Positions 33,491-46,269 are shown, counted from the first letter of the stretch. The stretch: DNA of 64,000 nucleotides from Valencia hispanica (GCA_963556495.2 OY747705.1:33443798-33507797), one strand, 5' to 3'. The notes: generated by a model from the sequence alone, not told the origin. Numbers and translations: made by a program.

Positions 33491-36400
33491 TTTTTAATGT
33501 TTCAGTTAATTATTTGAGAAAAGGATTATTCCCTTGCATCTTTCAAAGTTAAGTGATATCTGTTCAGTCTGTCTTTGTAGATCTCATTGTGAACCTGGAG
33601 TTGAGCTTTCTGCCATTTTCTCTCGGCTTGTCAACACTCCCTTTTTTCACTATGTACCAGTGAATCGCTAGTCCACGGGACTTCTTTCTACCCAAGACTA
33701 CTTTCAGTTCAGTTGAAGCAATGGTATCAATGATGTCTGAAATTTAGAGATAAAGTTATCTAGGTTAAGCCTTTGTTTGATACATAAGATCTTTTCTAAG
33801 TAGCTGTGTTGAGGTAGAAGCTAGATTCCAGATGTGGAGTGGGCAACCTGCCTGTTGGGACCTTAACACAAGAACATCCCCCTGATGCCAGAGTTTAATG
33901 AAAACCAGGGGAATCTCCAGAGTAATGAGGGGAAAGGATGTGTGTTTCTATCTTTGTGTATGCTAATTTGTGGGGGGAAGAATGTGTTTTTTACACGTTT
34001 TTAGTGGGCACACACACATCTGTATGAAGTAAGAGCTTGTGAGCTTCTCCCACTCTGCTGATTTGTCATCCACTATGTAGAGAAGGAATGAAACCCTCAG
34101 GATTATTGATGATTCCATTTGGGAAACAACTAAATGCTATTATTAGATACATTTCATCATACTGACCTGTGCACAGTATTAAAGAAAGCAACCAATGTTC
34201 CTAAAATTGTCTGTCTGAGTATAAATCAGTATGTGTTTATAAAATAATCATTAGGTCAGAAGACATTTACTGCATCCCTAATGATGTTTTTTTCCAATTC
34301 AAAGTCTTGCTGATGGAGCCTTATTAGTCTCTGTCAGAAACAATCAAAAAGAGTTTGCAGCCTTTCAGCAGAGACTTACAAACTTTGTCATAATCTCCAG
34401 GGCTTGGTCCAATTTAAAACTCCCTCCTCCAACCATCACTATCGGTTGAGGGCTTTGGTAGGTTAATGGTATTTCACCAACTTTCTTTTAATGTATTTTT
34501 CAGTCTTTGATTCATGCACCAGTGAGTTCTTTTGTCGCCATACTATCTGAGGGGACATCATGTCCTGGCATTTATCAATTAATTGTGCACACCTCCTGGG
34601 TGCTCTTCTAAACCACTGAGATTTTTTAAGTGAATGAGTGATGCATACATGTCTTCTTAAGATTCTCTTGATAGGAAAGAGTAATTACTTACAGCCAAAG
34701 CTTTGACCAGTTCCTGAGATGCTGGCGACTCAGTGCAGAGATTAACTTAAGTGGCAAGAACTTATTTAGTTAAGCCATTTGAAAAGTCTGCATAGCAGAG
34801 TGAAAGGTCAAAATAAAAAAATACCCAAAGGTGAAGTTGCTTGTTAGTAATCCTATGTTTTTTTAAATTAATGTAATAATGAACCAACTTTGTCAGTATT
34901 TTAGGACTCACATTGAAAGATTTTATAGCATAAAAGGCACATGAAACCAATTTTAAGCATCATCAAGACATCCATCAAGTGTACCAGGAAATCATATAAA
35001 TGCTATATGCACAGAAAAATGATCCGTCTCAACTTCATGAAATGCAGTGTTTTCTTTTATGTGCCTTTTCTACCATGTCAAAATGTTTGCAGTCAAAATA
35101 AAGTAATGCAGTGAGGTTATCAAAAATATAGCATGGTGAACTAATGTGTGCAGGTCTCAGACCTACCTGAAACTCATACTTTATTTATTTTATCCTAATG
35201 AACAGTGTTACTGCAATAATGTAGTTTAGTTTATTTTGCAGAATTTTATTTTTAAATGTAATTGTTTTGTTTTTCTTTTTCTTTCTGCAAGGAGATCCAC
35301 AAAGGATGTGGATAAAGGTTAAATGCATTGAATTTAAAGGTAGTAGTGTAGAATACATTATGTACAGTGCTATGATTTAATTGATGAGGGCATGCTTTAA
35401 AAAACTTTATTTGCCTGTGTTTGTATAGTATCTATGCATTAGTGGCTACAACAGTAATGAAAACAAGTAACTGTTACAGGGTTAGCTCATTTTTATGTAC
35501 TAATTGGAATTAAACGGTTCTCTTTTGCATTTTCTTTCTATACCCGGTTTGTCCTGTTATGGGTCAGGGAAGGTAGAACCTATCATTCTGGTACATCCTG
35601 AATAAATTTCCATCGCAGGGGCTTGGTTTTTCTGTAGGACCATCACTTCACTTGCCAAGTATTTACGCACTATGTAGCAATGATGAACTTCTCCCCTTCA
35701 AACTTATTATGGAAGGCATAGCCAAATCTTGACTGGCTTAAAGGGGGACTTTTTAAACAGGGGCATGCCCAAGTGTGCAAATATCCTCACTTTTACAACT
35801 TTTATGTTATGTCAATGCACAGAAGGTTCACTCAAATTAATTAAATGAATAGCAAAGTCTACACCTCAAATGTTTACAAGGCAAAAATGTATATGGTCAC
35901 CCGTCCGTTGAGGTGAAAGCAGTCTGGGAGCAATTGGCTGTGGATCTAATAGACCAGTAACCTACACAGGGATTTGAAAGCACACTGTGGAAACCCAGTA
36001 CGCCTGCAACTCACAACAGTGGAGGACAACTCCTTGTGGAATAAACTAACAAAAGAAAATAAATAAATAAAACTCAAGCAAATATATCTTTGCTCCATTT
36101 CTGACCAGGAGTGTTACTAAAATTTGCACAGGTATACACCGGAGCACTTTTTTAACAGCTATGCCACCAAAATATATTAGCTGATGATGTAATGATTATG
36201 TAGAGCACCCTTTCCTAATGTAATCAGTCTGTATTTTGTGAAAGGTTTTAAAGCACTACAATAATGACTCACTTTAAATGTCCGTCGACAATCAACAAAC
36301 TACCATTTGGCCCCAAAACTTACTTTAAGTTAATGCTACTCACATGTTTGTTGAAAGGGAAGTTTAAACAGATTTGCAGATGTACCTTTATTTAGCTCAG

Positions 36401-38174
36401 ACACAAAAAACAAAAAACATATCACTACTTCACACAATTATCATATCATAGGTAAACATGCAGAAGAATTATTTGGAGAGAGCTTTGAAAAACAACGAAA
36501 AGGCAGATTTTTAGATTTAGGTTTGCCAGGTAAAACTATTTGCCAACTAAGCTAAGTTTGATAGGTATGGTAAGCTACAACCTTGACAACAACCCAAAAT
36601 GTAACAGTGTTTAGAGTGGATAAGGAGATATCATCGGCCTTGCTTAAAATGAAATTTGTTGAAGAAATCAGTAACCATGAGAAAAAAGTTTTTTTTCTTC
36701 AATGATCCAGTAGGGAGACAAGGGACAGAGATGACTATAATAAGAGAAACCTTAAAATTATCCAAGCATTGAGACAAATCAGCTGACTCTTTTAGTGAAA
36801 TTGACACAATTGCATAATGTTGCAACTAATATATTCCTGAAAGGGTTTTTCTTTCAAGATATGCAGCAATCATTACGAGTACTGACCTACATAAATAATT
36901 CAGAAGTGCAAAAATAAAATCTGATAAAACAAATCACAGTCAACTCCGTTAATTCAACATCCCATACCTTGCTGAAAGAAAACCATGCGTCTTTTTATCC
37001 CTATGTATTTTTCCTACAGTAAAATTTTAATGCGTTGTTTACCATGCATGGGATTTACATTTTAAAGCTGAGCTCGTGTTAGCAAATTCTGGTGGACTGT
37101 GCTGCATGATGAGGTGCCCTGTGAAACCCTGCCTGCCCTCTTACTGATAGCTGCTCTGGGTGAGGGCATCAGTTGATGTTTAAAATGCAAATGTATTCTA
37201 ACAAGCCCAGGGTGAAGAGCAGTTTAGCTGTTTCTGCATTTGCTTTGGGAGTGTGAAAATATGGCAGGGATATGCAGCTGTGTAGGAAATATCAGAGGAT
37301 GGCGTGTCGTCCTTTGAAGTTTTTGTTGAGACTTATTGTCTGATAATATATCTGATGAGGCCGGCTGTTGTATATATGTGTGTGCATGTTATATGGTTTT
37401 AGTCATACTGTAAATAGCTGTTGCTGAAATTTTAATTGTTGACATATGCATCAATACACAGCTGACAGCAGTTGTTGCACTTGGCTGAAATAAATGGCAA
37501 ACACACCACTGCAATACACATATAACTCAGTGTGTTCATACAGCTCTTTGTCTCCACTAAGCATGATTGTCGTTCTCCTGTTTTTCTGCAGTGCAGCTTT
37601 AATGATGCAACACCTCAGTTCAGCACAGGGATGTACTGGATAACCATCATTACACCGATGTTTTCTCCTACCCAAATTGGCACGACTGGACATATAACCC
37701 CTCAAATCAGTAAGGCACTATCTCTTACAACTCCTACTAACAGTATACCCATCCTAGTCAAACTGGCTCATGTTACATTCTTGTTAGGGATGTGCCTTAA
37801 TGTAATCCTGCCTGCTATTTGGCATTTACATAGGTTGTTAAAAACCTAAGAGGTGCCAAATAAATGTTTCAAATGGATCCTTCTTTTAGTTTACATAAAA
37901 AAATGTATCATTAGTTATGGTGACAGAAACAAACCTTGCTTAGTTCTGAAGGTGCTGGCAAAAACTAAGATAAAGCTCACATTTATTGTTATTCAAATCA
38001 CACTGGCCACATTTATTGTAGTCTTGTTAAAATTTGTAAAAACTATAAAAACTATAAATCTTTCATCACAGATTACAATCTAACCTTTAATAAAAAAAAT
38101 ATGTTAAAAAGTAATTGCTTTCAACATAATCGAGGGTTGGACAACATTTGGCACCCTTATTTACCAATATTTTA
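33491..38174. other. Mostly unassigned AT-rich DNA
   Basis: The first 350 bp may still belong to the L2-B element. A stretch near 35545-36020 weakly resembles, on minus, the fish SINE/RTE-like repeat seen at 50995-51122. Frames reach at most 105 codons (37532-37849) without recognisable domains. No exon-like features could be supported. Confidence 0.4.
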
Positions 38175-38232
38175 TACTACCTTGAATTGCCTTATTGTTG
38201 AAAGTGTGCTATACAAATAAAGTTGCCTTGCT
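38175..38232 (+). repeat. L2-B 3' end fragment, plus strand
   Basis: TTGAATTGCCTTATTGTTGAAAGTGTGCTATACAAATAAAGTTGCCTTGC (38182-38231) is the reverse complement of the L2-B 3' end seen at 31636 and 42184. Only the last 50-60 bp are present. Confidence 0.75.
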
Positions 38233-38729
38233 TTTGCCAGTTGGAAAACATCAAGTCTTCATTAGCCTTTCACAAAGTTGGAGCACCTACAGAAAAGATA
38301 TCCTTGACCATTTCTCTTTGCCCCATCTCTTTACATCATTTTGAGTTATGGGTCCTCTGATGCATTATTCTCTATAGCTCATCCTACAGATTTTTTTAAG
38401 CTTTAGATCTGAGAACTAAGATAACCATAGAAGAAAGTTGTTCTTGTGTCTGGTCAATAATTGTCATATGTTTTGTATCAAAATCACATTAAAACACCCA
38501 AGACCTATTCTCAGTTTATTGGCGGAATACATGAGTTTTTTATTTTATTCAAAATGTCATGGTAATTTAATCAGCTCATCAGAGGTAATCTAAATATGTT
38601 TCAAGGCATTTTTAAACTAGAAACAGACCATCGTAGCTCCTACATTATACTCAACTGCAGGTACAAGGTGCTTCATCCTTTGTTTGATGTCAAACCCACC
38701 TGGAGTGTTAGTTCCCAAGGTTAATCTAA
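38233..38729. other. Unassigned DNA
   Basis: No recognisable feature. Confidence 0.5.
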
Positions 38730-39423
38730 TGCACTATCTACATGAAGAAGAAAACAGGTGTACCAGCAAAAAATATTTAATCGAATACAAGTATCATCCG
38801 TAAGGAGCCAGCGTTTTAAGTACACCATAAACGATCATGTTTACTGGGTCCCAAAGTGCGGAAGCCTAAAAAGTCCAGCTCAGTTGTCTCCATGTTTACA
38901 AGCTCTTCGGCATACGTCTGAAACAGGTGACGTCACCGCCCCTCTCCTATACCCAACATGCATGCGCCACACTCAGTAACTACACAAAGTAAACAAACAT
39001 TGCGCCTTACAGTGCTGCGGACATAATAAAGACATTGCTGGGCTTATTATGGATCCTACTTCTTCCACCAGCAAGAACAACAAATTAATACAGAGTACAT
39101 CAGATGTTTCTGTTTACCTGAAGCGGGTTTACTGCGCATGCTCAGTGTTCTTTTCTGTGTGTGAATGTGAGAGTGAATGAAAAATGGAGTTGTAAAGTGC
39201 TTTGAGGGTCTCGAAAAGCGCTATATAAATGCAAGCCATTATTTTCCTTGTTTTTGTTTCTTCTGGCAGTGACACAGTGCCACCAATGGGCCCGCCCTCG
39301 TACTACAGCAGCTTCAGTAGTTTTGCACATCTGTATGGAAGGGGATTTTCAAAATTGCGGTGCAGTTTTTACAGACTCCGTTTTTCAAAAGGATCCCTGT
39401 TTCATCTCAGTGTAAACAGGGCC
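38730..39423. mobile_element. PIF/Harbinger-like non-autonomous element with TAA flanks
   Basis: The right end, read inward, is GGCCCTGTTTACACTGAG. The left end is a diverged copy (CACTATCTACATGAAG). TAA lies directly outside both ends (38727-38729 and 39424-39426), matching the 3-bp TWA target of PIF/Harbinger elements. The left 410 bp recur at 49646-50079. A fish repeat phrase ending GCGCTATATAAATGCAAG sits inside near 39220-39236 and may be an insertion. No transposase is visible. Confidence 0.75.
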
Positions 39424-39426
39424 TAA

Positions 39427-41140
39427 GTCTTGTTTTTTTGTTAAATCTTGTTTTTTTAGTTCCATTAGGATTCAGCAAATTCCAGAAGTAGGCTATACTG
39501 TTTGGTCAGACAAAGCTGTTAGTGGAATCGCTCTCAAACAACAGGTATGCATATAGAGTATAATGACTGTCATGTCATTAACTGTTTCATCAAGATGTTT
39601 TCATTAACAATTGTAACTTAACATGACAGTTTCCTCACACATTAACCTACTTGAAGGCTGGGTTTTTCTTCTTTGGTTTATATGTTGCTCATAAATAAAA
39701 AAATGATTTAACTTTTTTACACATCTTTACCAGTGGTGTCTATAAGTGTGGCCAGAATTGTATACTTAAGAAATGTATCATGTACATATAGAAAAATGTA
39801 TCAGCAGTACTCTTTTTCCTAGATAGTGTTCAATTGTGTTCACAATGTTTGAATGATTCCTGCATATTGCAAAAGCAAAGCTTACCACCCACCCTCTAAG
39901 TCCACATGCTACCCCAAAGGATTAACTCTCTACATGGCAACTTTTCAAACAGCTCAATGACGAGAGTAAGAGAGTTCAAACAGGCCCCAGAGTCCCTAAT
40001 GCCCAGAGGGAAACCCCTGGAATAAACATGTCTGGATTCCCTCATCTGACTCAACTGTACCCTGTCGAAAGTATATCACATCAATGATGCCAGGCCAGTG
40101 GCGAGTTAAAGCAGAATCCGGATGACAGCACTGCTCCCTGGTGCACATTGAGAGGAGTCAGATGAGGGGTTTCTGGGATTACTTTTGTTAACTAGGTTTG
40201 AAACATTTACATGTTTATGATGCAACCAGAGTAAAGCAGAGTACAACCTTTGCCTCATTTAGTTTATGCCTCCTTTCAAGCCAAAAATAAATATGGTGTG
40301 CAGATTTAGACATTAAAAACCATAATCAATTGAACAGTTTGTTTCTTTTTTAAAGCTTTACTTTTATAAGCACAAAGGGTCCCTACACAGATCAGGACTC
40401 ATGAATGCCACACATATACTGGATAAAAAACAGGCTCTCCAACTCCAAGAAATTGTGTCTGGCTGAGATTTATTAAAACTTACTCTTCCTCATTGCAATA
40501 AACAGAAAATGTGCCAGTGCTTAAGCCACAATAATAATGCCAGATACTCCATGATTAATTCTTAACAGAAATGGACATGGCCATCCTGTGTTAGAAGTGA
40601 AGCCAATGTAGAAGTGCCTTGAACTGCAGTAACCTCTCTAGCTAATAAGCACTGGCTCAAAAATGTTCCCGTTCCTAATTCAAATGTGTTAACTTCTCTC
40701 ATGAAATGGTAACTTTTCCAAAAAGTCATTATGGTACTTGAACTAAATTTACTTCTTCCGTTCGGCACTTGCTTCCAATAACATATTTTTCGTCACAGAA
40801 GACTCCAATTTAAAGTTGTTCATTTCTCTCATAAAACTACGTTTTCCCAGAAGTCATTGTGGTGTCATGACTGAGATTTACTGCTCTTAATCAGTCTGCA
40901 TGTGGACATTTTTTAAATAACTCCATATTTAACTGGATAGTAGATGTCAAAGGTACATGTGTCAAATTAAGATTGGCAGCTCTTCTTTTTCATCCTATTG
41001 CTGGTACGTCTGTCCCCAAAGACAACAGAATAAATGGTGGCTGAATGCCAAGCTCTACAATTTAAAATTGGAATATAGGACGCTACAGGGTGGTGTCATA
41101 GTGGCTGTATCCATCTGTTACATTATCTGATTACCGTAAT
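39427..41140. other. Unassigned DNA
   Basis: No recognisable frame or repeat. The longest frame is 68 codons on minus. Confidence 0.5.
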
Positions 41141-41235
41141 TTTCGGACCATAGATCGCTACTTATTTCACAAGCTTTGGACCCTGCATCTTGTACAACAA
41201 TGTGGCTAATTTAGATTTTTTTTACTGGCCAGCAG
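41141..41235 (+). repeat. Degenerate fish repeat
   Basis: TACCGTAATTTTCGGACCAT followed by CGCTACTTATTTCACAAGC resembles a well-known fish repeat beginning TAATTTTCGGACTATAAG. No ends or duplications were resolved. Confidence 0.5.
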
Positions 41236-41345
41236 CCTCCAAGGGGCACTATAGCAGGCAGCACAAAAGTAAGACAGACATGTGGGTAAAGATTATTTGC
41301 CGAAGAAGACACTACCAGTAGTTTTCATGCACACACCCTCATCAT

Positions 41346-41476
41346 TTTAGCTTCCCTTCATTGGCTCCCTGTTAAATCCAGGATAGAATTTAAGATCCTT
41401 CTTCTTACATACAAAGCCCTTAATAATCAAGCTCCAACATACATCAGAGATCTAATTGTTCCATTTGTTCCTAACA
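41346..41476 (+). mobile_element. L2-A, plus strand, left piece of the outer copy in a nest
   Basis: TTTTAGCTTCCCTTCATTGG onward matches the L2-A RT C-terminal coding region (compare 61171). It stops at CCTAACA and resumes at 44451 (AACAGAGCACTTCG). The intact copy at 61121-62212 is continuous across this point, so the break is a later insertion. Confidence 0.9.
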
Positions 41477-42177
41477 ATTCAATTCAATTCAATTTCAATT
41501 TCAATTCAATTCAGTTTATTTATATAGCGCCAATTCACAACAGATGTCATCTCAAGGCACTTAACAAGAAGTCAGTTCAATACATTTATACAAACATTCC
41601 AATCAGTTAAAAAGTTTCCTATTTAAGGAATCCCAGCAGATTGCGTCAGTCATTGGCGTGAGGTTGGGCCCTGTTGATGTAGACTTTCCAACCACAGCAA
41701 TCCTTCAGCAATCCCTCATACTAAGCAAGCATGTAGCGACGGTGGAGAGGAAAAACTCCCCTTTAACAGGAAGAAACCTCCAACAGAACCAGGCTCAGTA
41801 GGAGCGGCCATCTGCCACGACCGTCTGGGGGTTTGAGAAGACAGAGCAGAGACAAAGAAGGAACAGAAGATCTGATATAAGAGAACATTCTATGTTTCAG
41901 AAAGTAAAAAGTTGATAACAGGACACAGTGGATGTTCAGTTACTGGGAGGATCATCCCAGAGGCAGAGTGTCTGCCTCACGGACTAAAGCTGGGAGCTGG
42001 TTCCACAGGAGAGGAGCCTGATAACTAAAATATCTGCCTCCCATTCTACTTTTAGAAATCCTAGGAACTACAAGTAAACCTGCAGTCTGAGAGCGAAGGG
42101 CTCTGTTAGGAACATATGAAACAATTAGATCTCTGATGTATGATGGAGCTAGATTATTAAGGGCTTTTTATGTAAGA
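41477..42177 (-). mobile_element. L2-A, minus strand, 3' piece of the middle copy
   Basis: Tail and 3' UTR of an L2-A copy in reverse orientation, matching 14076-15060. Relative to 14076-15060 it has lost an internal block around 41960, joining TCATCCCAG to AGGCAGAGTG. AACA is present on both outer sides (41473-41476 and 44451-44454), a short target duplication from insertion into the plus-strand L2-A. It is split at 42178-42183 by the L2-B copy. Confidence 0.9.
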
Positions 42178-42377
42178 AGAAGGCAAGGCAAGGCAAGGCA
42201 ATTTTATTTGTATAGCACACTTTCAACAGCAGGGTAATTCAAGGTGCTTTACATGATTTGGTGATTTAAAAGAAACACATAAAAGAAACACACATTACAC
42301 ATGATACACAATAAAGCAAGAGAAAAAAAAAAAAGCAAGAGAGCATGAACACATTTCATACATATGACATCAAGCAT

Positions 42378-43610
42378 TTACTCAAAGGCAATTCTAAACA
42401 GATGGGTTTTTAGTCTCGATTTAAAGCAGTTCAGAGTGTCAGCAGCTCTACACTCGTCAGGAAGTCTGTTCCAGATAAGGGGAGCATAAAAAGTGAAAGC
42501 TGCTTCTCCATGTTTAGTTCTGAGTCTAGGGATGTTTAGTAGGCTAGAGTTGGAGGACCTGAGTGGTCTTGGTGGTTGGTACCATGACAACAGGTATTCA
42601 ACATATTTTGGTGCTAAGCCATGTAATGATTTATAAACTAGTAAAAGTATTTTAAAGTCTATTCTCTGAGCTACAGGGAGCCAGTGTAAGGACTTTAGAA
42701 CGGGGGTGATGTGCTCTACTTTCCTGGTTCTAGTGAGGACGCGAGCGGCAGCGTTCTGGATCAGCTGCAGCTGTCTGATTGACTTTTTAGGCAGACCTGT
42801 GAAGATGCTGTTGCAGTAATCAATCCGACTAAAGATAAACGCATGGATGAGTTTTTCTAGGTCGTGTTGCAAAATCAGTCCTTTAATCCTAGAGATGTTC
42901 TTCAGGTGATAGAACGCTGACCTTGTTATTGCCTTTATGTGACCCTGGAGGTTCAGGTCTGAGTCCATTACTACACCTAGGTTACGAACCTGATCAGTAG
43001 TTTCTAGCTGTATTAATTGAAGCTGTGTGCTGACTCTTGATCGTTCCTCCTTGGGTCCAAAAATAATCACTTCAGTTTTGTTTCTATTCAGCTGGAGAAA
43101 GTTATGGCACATCCATCCATTTATTTGGTCAATGCATTGATTTAGGGTTTGAATGGGTTCAGAGTCACCTGGTGACATTGTAATGTAGAGCTGAGTGTCA
43201 TCTGCGTAGTTATGGTAGCTAATGTTATTGGTTGCTATAATCTTGCCTAGTGGGAGCATGTAGATATTAAATAAGAGGGGCCCCAGGATGGAGCCCTGGG
43301 GCACCCCACATGTGATTTCTGTTCGTTCTGATGAAAAGTTTCCTATTGAAACATAGAAGTCCCTGTTCTTTAGATAAGACTCGAACCAGCCAAGTACTGT
43401 ACCAGAGAGTCCGACCCAGCTCTCCAGTCGTTCCAATAAAATATCATGATCAACAGTGTCAAATGCTGCACTGAGGTCCAACAGAACCAGCACTGTGGTT
43501 CTTCCACAGTCTGTATTTATGCGGATGTCATTAAATACTTTGACGAGGGCAGTCTCGGAGCTGTGGTGAGCGCGGAAACCAGACTGAAAAGCATCAAAAC
43601 GGTTTGTCAT
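42378..43610 (-). pseudogene. L2-B reverse transcriptase, long open fragment
   Basis: A 410-codon frame. It starts within the RT fingers ([18 protein letters not shown]), followed by motif A ([16 protein letters not shown], about residues 43-58), [12 protein letters not shown] (about 107-118) and YADDTQLYI (about 140-148). The C-terminal domain ends [20 protein letters not shown]. All recognisable catalytic Asp residues of these motifs are present. The upstream part continues in another frame at 43613-43972, so one frameshift near 43612 plus loss of endonuclease disables the protein. Confidence 0.88.
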
Positions 43611-43612
43611 TG

Positions 43613-43972
43613 TTATAAGCCATTTAACTGCTGAAACACAGCTTTTTCAATAATCTTACTGATGAATGGGAGATTAGAGATTGGCCTGTAGTTCTGCATT
43701 AACGTGTTGTCCAGATTTGTCTTCTTTAGCAGTGGTTTAATAACTGCTGTTTTTAAAGCCTGAGGGAAGACACCTGATAGCAGTGATGAGTTCACTATTT
43801 GAACAAGATCAGAACCAATAACACGAAGAACCTTCTTTAGAAAAGCTGTGGGTAGGATATCAAGACAGCAGGAGGAGGAGCTTAATTGGATAATGATTTT
43901 TTCAAGGCTGTTCTGGTTTAATTCGTGGAATTCAGACATTTTCTCTACATTGTTGTTGATTGGGGATGGCAC
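43613..43972 (-). pseudogene. L2-B RT N-terminal fragment
   Basis: A 119-codon frame that ends one frameshift before the main RT fragment. It contains LDILPTAFLKKVL, AVIKPLLKK and [17 protein letters not shown], the typical lead-in to the L2 RT. The start Met is not biologically meaningful because the element is truncated. Confidence 0.87.
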
Positions 43973-44035
43973 TGGTTGTGGGTTCGAAATTGAGGTACAG
44001 ATTGACCGTCTAATTGTTAGAATCTTTTCAGTATC

Positions 44036-44450
44036 AGAAGGATCTTAAATTTTATTCTGGATTTAACAGGGAGCCAATGAAGGGAAGCTAAAACAGGAGA
44101 AATGTGATCTCTCTTTTTAATATTCATCAGAACTCTTGCTGCCGCATTTTGGATCAACTGAAGGCCTTTAATGGCATTTTGTTGACTTCCTGATAGTAAA
44201 GAATTACAGTAGTCCAGCCTTGAGGTAACAAATGCATGGACTAGTTTCTCAGCATCCATCCTGGACAGGATGTTTCTAATTTTAGCAATATTCCGGAGGT
44301 GAAAGAAAGAAATCCTAGAAACCTGTTTAATATGGGATTTAAATGTCAAGTCTCGGTCAAAAATAACGCTGAGGTTCTTTACGTTATTACTGGGGGCCAA
44401 TTTAATGCCATCCAGATGAAATGATTGACTAAACAGTTTCTGTTCTGTTT
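44036..44450 (-). mobile_element. L2-A, minus strand, 5' piece of the middle copy
   Basis: Continues 41477-42177 after the L2-B insertion. The frame 44400-44017 gives an RT C-terminal region (LTFKSHIKQVSRISFFHLRN; DHISPVLASLHWLPV). Its truncated 5' end abuts the outer plus-strand L2-A at 44451. Confidence 0.9.
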
Positions 44451-45364
44451 AACAGAGCACTTCGCTCTCAGACTGCAGGTTTACTTGTAGTTCCTAGGAT
44501 TTCTAAAAGTAGAATGGGAGGCAGATCTTTTAGTTATCAGGCTCCTCTCCTGTGGAACCAGCTCCCAGCTTTAGTCCGTGAGGCAGACACTCTGTTTACT
44601 TTTAAGGCCAGGCTTAAAACTTTCCTTTTTGATAAAGCTTATAGTTAGAGTGGCTTAAATCATCCTGAGGTAGCTCTGTAGTTATGCTGCTATAGGCTTA
44701 GACTGCTGGAGGACAGACTTACCAATTTTCTTCACTCTGCTACTTCCTTTTCTCCTACTACTCTCCAGTTGTATTACAGTACATTCTGTTATTTCGACTG
44801 TTAACTTTGTTTTCTCTCAATGTTTTTCTCTCCATAGAAGATATACCTGGTCTGGTATCCTGCTTGGCTGCAATGCCCTGTTGGACGGGGGGCATCGACA
44901 GGGAAGATCCTCCCAGTAACTGAACATCCACTGTGTCCTGTTATTAACTTTTTACTTTCTGTAACATAGAAAGTTCTCTTATATCAGATCTTCCGTTCCT
45001 TCTGTGTTTCTGCTCTGTCTTCTCAAACCCCCAGACGGTCGTGGCAGATGGCCGCTCCTACTGAGCCTGCTTCTGTTGGAGGTTTCTTCCTGTTAAAGGG
45101 GAGTTTTTCCTCTCCACCATCGCTACATGCTTGCTCAGTATGAGGGATTGCTGAAGGATTGCTGTGGTTGGAAAGTCTGCATCAACGGGGCCCAACCTCA
45201 CGCCAATGACTGACGCAATCTGCTGGGATTCCTTAAATAGGAAACTTTTTAACTGATTGGAATGTTTGTATAAATGTATTGAAATGACTTCTTGTTAAGT
45301 GCCTTGAGATGACATCTGTTGTGAATTGGCGCTATATAAATAAACTGAATTGAATTGAATTGAA
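44451..45364 (+). mobile_element. L2-A, plus strand, right piece of the outer copy
   Basis: Resumes the plus-strand copy begun at 41346. It codes the protein C-terminus (ALRSQTAGLLVVPRIS through ARLKTFLFDKAYS, stop near 44648), then the whole 3' UTR and a (TGAAT)n-type tail at about 45340-45364. It is close in sequence to 61121-62212. Confidence 0.92.
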
Positions 45365-45394
45365 TCATGAAAATCACATAAAGAACTGCAGCTT

Positions 45395-45570
45395 CTAAGA
45401 TAAAGGCAATCGAGCTGGCCGTGAATGAAGGAAATAGAGCTAGTGCATGTAAGCTTGACATCAATGAATCGATGGTGAGACGGAGGAAGCAGCGGGAAGA
45501 ACTGAGTCAGTGTAAAAACACAACAAAACATTTCAGAGGACATAAAGACACTGAAAAAGACGACTTCAGT
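45395..45570 (+). pseudogene. Pogo-like transposase N-terminal DNA-binding fragment
   Basis: The plus frame reads KAIELAVNEGNRASACKLD then INESMVRRRKQREEL and later FRGHK. This is the helix-turn-helix DNA-binding pattern at the N-terminus of pogo/Tigger-like transposases. The 134-codon frame (45421-45825) leaves the homology after about residue 45 and continues with an acidic segment (SGFSEEDEDSD). No DDE catalytic domain is seen. It abuts the L2-A tail. Confidence 0.7.
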
Positions 45571-46120
45571 GGCTTTAGTGAGGAAGATGAAGATAGTGAC
45601 CAATACATTTTTTGTTTTGTCGAGCCAGCTCCTTGTTGGGGGAGCCAAACCGGAGCCTTTTTAAAAAAATCTGTTCAAGCTCTACATTATTGCTGTGTAG
45701 ATGCATTCAAATATATTGACTATTCAGGACGTGTGGAGTGTAGAGTATACAAAGTTAAAATATCATATGAGCAGGCTGTGCAGTTATCTACGTTATCTTA
45801 TCTTTTCTATGTTGCTTCATTATAAATAGTTCAGTTTATAAATATTTTACAATCAGTTTGTTTTTTTTTCCTCTAACATTTTTTGTTTTCTACCAATCTG
45901 TTCCATTGTGAATATGTTACAGCATAAATAAGAAATATTTGATACAATCATGTTTGTAGTTTAGTAGTTCATTTTACACATAGATTTACATTATTTTTAG
46001 TGATAAATTAATTTAAGAAACATAAAATGTAAAGAGCTGTTTGGGAGCTAAAAGAGTCTTTTTAGTGAACTGGGTCGTAAGAAACGGCTCTCCTAAAAGA
46101 GGCCGAATTCCCATCACTAG
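45571..46120. repeat. Remainder of a DNA transposon with a hAT-like terminus
   Basis: GAACTGGGTCGTAAGAAACG, then AAAAGAGGCCGAATTCCCATC, ending near 46120, resembles the end of a common fish DNA transposon (GATGGGAATTCGGCCTC when read inward). Whether it belongs to the same element as the pogo-like fragment is not clear. Confidence 0.5.
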
Positions 46121-46269
46121 ACTGTTGCGTTCTGCAGTTTCCTGTTAAAATGTGTGATGTGACTTAATCTAAACTGTCCTTTCTCCACTGTCCATGCTGG
46201 GGGAGAGCTGGGCAGAGAACAGCTGAGACACTTTTATGAGCAAAGCATCATGTTTGTGAAGGTTTAGAG
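46121..46269. other. Short unassigned DNA
   Basis: No recognisable feature. It ends in the left 8-bp flank GTTTAGAG (46262-46269) of the next element. Confidence 0.5.

Larger units (their letters stand above)
42184..44035 (-). mobile_element. L2-B, inner copy of a three-level nest
   Basis: The 3' tail (AAGGCAAGGCAAGGCAATTT at 42186-42205) through the RT region. It is flanked by AGAAGG at 42178-42183 and 44036-44041, a 6-bp target duplication. The undisturbed L2-A copy at 15060-15075 has this hexamer once. The element is 5' truncated and lacks endonuclease. It is the best preserved L2 copy in the window. Confidence 0.92.
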
